DNA of 8,101 nucleotides from Lentimicrobiaceae bacterium (GTDB lineage: Bacteria > Bacteroidota > Bacteroidia > Bacteroidales > SKPS01): positions 1 to 8,101 of the forward strand of contig SKPS01000097.1 of NCBI GenBank assembly GCA_007119395.1, written 5' to 3'. Positions 5,062-8,101 of the stretch are shown piece after piece. A model generated the notes under the pieces. The model was not told the DNA's origin, searched no databases, and was given only the letters and a program-made list of their open reading frames with translations. Within the stretch, counting starts at the first letter, position 1. Each line of letters begins with the position of its first letter. The position numbers were made by a program, and so were the translations under genes.

Positions 5062-8000
5062 TTATGGCAGCTGTTCGAAGAAGAAGTCGAAGTTATATTC
5101 GAACAGTGTATTGAGCGGATATGTCAGGATGTAGTTGAGCAACAACGTACGGTCAGCTCCTGCTCCCTGATATTTCACTTTACCATCAAGGTTCACATCA
5201 CCTGGGTGGTATCCAAACCCAAAGTCGAAGTTAATATCCTGGGTGGTATTGGCAGGATGATCAAGCACATCATTGAGGATGGCTGTACGGTCGGTAACGT
5301 TACCCTGGTACTTAACCTGACCATTACGGTTTACATCACCGGCCCACATGGCTCTGGTTCCCAAGGTCACCTGTTTCTGCGCATGGCCTGTGTAATCAAA
5401 GCCGTTGCCCATTGAGGTGCCATGGTCAAACTCAGGCTCTGCACCATAACGGAAGTCAACCACCACTACAGGTGCAGCCGACAGCAGCTTGGGAGCCGCT
5501 GTCATCACACCAAAGTGATTGCGGTGACGGATCGTAATGTAATAGAGGGAGTCACCCAGTCCGGTGAAGCACAGCGGACTCACACCATCAACATCCACAA
5601 TGTCACCATCACGCTGCAGCAGTGCAGAACGAGTCAACACCACGTTGTTCATGTTGTTGGGGTCTCTCAACTCCACAAATACCCAGTCAACAATCGCATC
5701 ATTACCTGTCACACCAAATACTGCAGCCGGGTTGGCAATCGTTTCACCGCCACCACCACCAATATGGGTGAAGGTGTTGCTATAAGGTGCTGAAGAGTAA
5801 GGCTCAGTAACCGGGATGTAGTTGTTGGCGCGCAGGCTGTCCCACATCAGGCCGGTAGCCGGATCAAAGGCTCCCTGTAGAAATACCTTCGGCGTAAGGC
5901 ACAGCGAAATGTTTTGGGTATGAACCGGCACATACACAATCGCTGTATCGCAGTTGGTCGGGTTGATCACCTCACAGATCTGGTAAACCAGCGTATAATT
6001 ACCCGCCGGAGTTCCGGGTGCTACCACCACACTGTTGCCCACCAAAGTGATACCGGGATCACTGGAGCTGACAAAAGTGGTGGTTACCTGTGCCGGATTC
6101 ACCGGCTGACCATTGATCAGGTCATTATCCAGCACATTGGATACCGATACACCACCGCTGACTCCATTCACAGAAGCGCCGTAGTCAACGATTGCTTCGA
6201 TCACCGGAGCAATAACGGGCACCACCACAAGGGCAGTGTCACAGTTGGTTGGATCGGCAATCTCACAGATGCGGTAGATCAGGTGATACACCCCTTCCGG
6301 CGTACCCGGGCTGACCACCACAGTATTGCCCACCATGGTAATACCGGCATGCGGAGTAAGCATCAGGTCAACAGTCACTGTTGCATTGGTGGCAGGTTGA
6401 CCGTGGAGCACATCATTAACGAGTACATTGGGCACAGAAACACCACCGGCAGAGCCGATAACGGGTGTACCGTAATCGATGTTGGCAATAATGGAGAAGC
6501 TCACTACTGACACATACACCACTGCTGTATCGCAATTGGTTGGATCGGCTATTTCACAGATTTGGTAGACAAGCGTATAGTTGCCGGCAGGGGTTCCTGG
6601 TGCAACAACCACCGAAGTATCTGAGAGGCTAATGCCAGGGTGTGAGGATGACACCAAAGTGATCAGCACATCGAGAGGGTTGACAACCTGACCATACAAG
6701 GAGTCGTTCTCCAGCACATTAGGCACAGAGACACCACCAGTACCGGTAAAGACAGGCGCACCATAGTCATCCACAGCGATAATGGGTGGCTGTTGATAGA
6801 ATACATCTACGGTTACCACCGCCTGATCGCAATTGGTTGGGTTCAGGATCTCACAGATCTCATAGGTCAAAGAATAGCTGCCTGGCGGTGTACCCTGGGC
6901 AACTAACACGTCACTACCTACCAGCGTAATGCCCGGATGGGTTGAAGTAACGAAGCTCAGGTTGACATCTGCCGGGTTCACAGCAGCACCGTTCAACTCG
7001 TCGTTGCCCAGCACATTGGTGAAGGCAACACCTCCGGTTACACTGCCTACAGGTGTGCCTGTGTCGTCATTGGCTACAATGACTCCAGGATCTACTGTAA
7101 TGCTCACCGTGGCCTGATCGCAGTTGGTCGGATTCAGGATTTCGCAGATCTCGTAGGTGATCGTGTAGGTGCCGGCAGGAGTACCTGCAGGTACGCTTAC
7201 AACACCTGTTGCAGGATCCATCACCGGCACCAAGGCACCTGCGAAGGCAGGAGTGGCCGGTGTGAGAACCGTAGCTGTAATATCAGTCGGGTCAACCAGA
7301 ACACCGTTGAGCAGGTCGTTATCAAACGCATTGCCCAGGTTAGGATCACCATCAGCACCGTTGACAGGGCCGAAGTTGTCGTCGTTGGCTACGATCGCCG
7401 GAGGATCAACCGTGATGGTGATCTCGGCAACATCGCAGTTGGTCGGATTCAGGATCTCGCAAATCTCGTAGGTAATAGTGTAGCTTCCGGCAGGAGTACC
7501 TGCGGGTACACTTACGATGCCTGTAATCGGATCCATCACCGGCACCAACGCACCTGCAAAGGCAGGAGTGGCAGGGGTGAGAACCGTAGCTGTAATATCA
7601 GTCGGGTCAACCAGAACACCGTTGAGCAGGTCGTTATCAAACGCATTGCCCACGTCCGGGTCACCGGCTGTGCCGTTGACAGGTCCGAACGTATCATCAT
7701 TGGCAACGATTACCGGAGGATCAACCGTGATGGTGATCTCGGCAACATCGCAGTTGGTCGGATTCAGGATCTCGCAAATCTCGCAGGTGATCGTATAGGT
7801 GCCGGCAGGCGTACCTGCGGGTACGCTTACAACACCTGTTGCAGGATCCATCACCGGTACCAACGCACCTGCAAAGGCTGGAGTGGCAGGGGTGAGAACC
7901 GTAGCTGTAATGTCAGTCGGGTCAACCGGAGCGCCATTCAGCTCGTCGTTATCAAACGCATTGCCCAGGTTAGGATCACCATCAGCACCGTTGACAGGTC

Positions 8001-8101
8001 CGAAGTTGTCATCGTTGGCAACGATCGCCGGAGGATCAACCGTGACAGTGATCTCGGCTATGTCGCAATTGGTTGGGTTGAGTGTCTCGCAGATCTCGTA
8101 A
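5062..8101 (-). CDS. Large repeat-containing surface protein/adhesin with dockerin-like C terminus (partial, 5' end outside window)
   Basis: The minus-strand frame is open from the window edge at 8101 to a TAA at 5062-5064, giving 1012 residues without a true start. In order: the end of one Ig-like repeat (1-24), three 105-residue repeats (25-339), four 97-99-residue repeats (340-730), a C-terminal region (731-918) and two dockerin-like repeats (from about 919). Each repeat opens with A-N-D-D or a variant, contains an N-D-x-L-x-G turn and a G-T-P-x-G-x-Y strand, and ends with I-C-E-x-x-x-P-T-N-C-D, a C-x7-C pair likely to form a disulfide. These are bacterial Ig/cadherin-like beta-sandwiches. 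The C-terminal region (T-G-N-D-A-I-V-D-W-V-F-V-E-L-R-D; L-L-Q-R-D-G-D-I-V-D; I-R-H-R-N-H-F-G-V-M-T-A) is one I recall from large secreted Bacteroidota proteins. No typical T9SS type A sorting domain follows. The likely role is cell-surface adhesion or matrix; partner unknown. Confidence 0.88.
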   Translation of the reverse strand, partial: YEICETLNPTNCDIAEITVTVDPPAIVANDDNFGPVNGADGDPNLGNAFDNDELNGAPVDPTDITATVLTPATPAFAGALVPVMDPATGVVSVPAGTPAGTYTITCEICEILNPTNCDVAEITITVDPPVIVANDDTFGPVNGTAGDPDVGNAFDNDLLNGVLVDPTDITATVLTPATPAFAGALVPVMDPITGIVSVPAGTPAGSYTITYEICEILNPTNCDVAEITITVDPPAIVANDDNFGPVNGADGDPNLGNAFDNDLLNGVLVDPTDITATVLTPATPAFAGALVPVMDPATGVVSVPAGTPAGTYTITYEICEILNPTNCDQATVSITVDPGVIVANDDTGTPVGSVTGGVAFTNVLGNDELNGAAVNPADVNLSFVTSTHPGITLVGSDVLVAQGTPPGSYSLTYEICEILNPTNCDQAVVTVDVFYQQPPIIAVDDYGAPVFTGTGGVSVPNVLENDSLYGQVVNPLDVLITLVSSSHPGISLSDTSVVVAPGTPAGNYTLVYQICEIADPTNCDTAVVYVSVVSFSIIANIDYGTPVIGSAGGVSVPNVLVNDVLHGQPATNATVTVDLMLTPHAGITMVGNTVVVSPGTPEGVYHLIYRICEIADPTNCDTALVVVPVIAPVIEAIVDYGASVNGVSGGVSVSNVLDNDLINGQPVNPAQVTTTFVSSSDPGITLVGNSVVVAPGTPAGNYTLVYQICEVINPTNCDTAIVYVPVHTQNISLCLTPKVFLQGAFDPATGLMWDSLRANNYIPVTEPYSSAPYSNTFTHIGGGGGETIANPAAVFGVTGNDAIVDWVFVELRDPNNMNNVVLTRSALLQRDGDIVDVDGVSPLCFTGLGDSLYYITIRHRNHFGVMTAAPKLLSAAPVVVVDFRYGAEPEFDHGTSMGNGFDYTGHAQKQVTLGTRAMWAGDVNRNGQVKYQGNVTDRTAILNDVLDHPANTTQDINFDFGFGYHPGDVNLDGKVKYQGAGADRTLLLNYILTYPLNTLFEYNFDFFFEQLP
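5065..5346 (-). repeat. Two dockerin-like calcium-binding repeats at the adhesin C terminus
   Basis: Two units 46 residues (138 bp) apart start W-A-G-D-V-N-R-N-G-Q-V and H-P-G-D-V-N-L-D-G-K-V. Each continues V-K-Y-Q-G, D-R-T, L-N, an L-x-x-P-x-N-T segment and N-F-D-F. The D-x-N-x-(D/N)-G-x-V loop plus the later Asp resembles the calcium loop of type I dockerins, which also come as a tandem pair, but V-K-Y-Q-G-x-x-x-D-R replaces the usual helix start. In unit 1 the fifth loop position is Asn, in unit 2 Asp. It may bind a cohesin-like partner or act as a C-terminal anchoring or secretion signal; both are inference. Confidence 0.65.
5911..7083 (-). repeat. Four diverged Ig-like repeats (R4-R7) of the adhesin
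   Basis: Units are R4 6787-7083 (99 aa), R5 6496-6786 (97), R6 6205-6495 (97) and R7 5911-6204 (98). All share an opening (A/V)-x-D-x-G-x-(P/S)-V, then G-G-V, N-V-L-x-N-D, a G-I-(T/S) strand, G-T-P-x-G-x-Y and I-C-E-x-x-x-P-T-N-C-D. They lack the A-T-P-A-F-A-G-A-L-V-P-V-M-D-P insert of R1-R3, which accounts for the shorter length. At the DNA level they are clearly diverged, so this is the older part of the array. Confidence 0.85.
7084..8028 (-). repeat. Three near-identical 315-bp Ig-like repeats (R1-R3) of the adhesin
   Basis: Units R1 7714-8028, R2 7399-7713 and R3 7084-7398 are each exactly 315 bp (105 aa). R2 and R3 share a 76-base identical block (7577-7652 and 7262-7337); R1 and R2 share 69 identical bases (7715-7783 and 7400-7468); R1 and R3 share about 53 identical bases around 7963-8015. 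By eye R1 and R3 agree at roughly nine of ten bases. A further copy is entering at the window edge (8029-8101), so the array continues upstream. Confidence 0.9.

Noticed and set aside
4813..7798. Several long plus-strand open frames opposite the adhesin gene (for example 5914-6510 and 7517-7798).
   Set aside because: They are antisense shadows of a strongly coding repeat gene, show the same 315-bp periodicity and have no recognisable domains.
7863..7863. TTG at 7861-7863 as a start codon for the adhesin.
   Set aside because: The same frame is open upstream to the window edge and encodes another full repeat (25-129) and part of one more, so this codon is an internal Leu, not a start.

Overview
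The window most likely comes from a member of the Bacteroidota. The large protein at the right end carries a C-terminal module and repeat style (C-x7-C Ig-like repeats, dockerin-like end) that I associate with Saprospiria-like Bacteroidota. The genes lack clear Shine-Dalgarno sequences, and one intergenic region has a match to the Bacteroidota -7 box TAnnTTTG. The phylum is a firm inference; the finer placement is tentative.

Layout, left to right. (1) Bases 1-168 are the last 55 codons of a plus-strand gene ending in what looks like a family 6 carbohydrate-binding module, probably the tail of a secreted glycoside hydrolase. (2) Bases 213-2676 are a complete IS66-family insertion sequence with perfect 22-bp terminal inverted repeats and the usual tnpA-tnpB-tnpC operon. 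All three frames look intact, but the 8-bp flanks do not match, so no target duplication is visible. (3) Bases 2677-4601 hold two minus-strand genes, a small predicted lipoprotein of unknown function and a class I SAM-dependent methyltransferase, separated by gene-poor DNA with one unexplained open frame. (4) Bases 4602-5061 are intergenic, with a candidate promoter, a 16-bp perfect palindrome, a strong rho-independent terminator and a second hairpin. (5) Bases 5062-8101 are the 3' part of a very large minus-strand surface-protein gene, open to the window edge. It has at least seven complete Ig-like repeats of 97-105 residues, a conserved Bacteroidota C-terminal region, and two dockerin-like calcium-binding repeats at the extreme C terminus.

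How the parts relate. The IS genes act together in transposition. The other genes do not form an evident pathway: the lipoprotein, methyltransferase and adhesin share a strand but are separated by 225 and 460 bp, with a terminator between the last two. The most dynamic locus is the adhesin: its three distal repeats are nearly identical DNA in exact 315-bp register with a mosaic pattern of shared blocks, which suggests recent duplication or gene conversion. I see no defence system, CRISPR array, RNA gene or clearly new multi-gene system.
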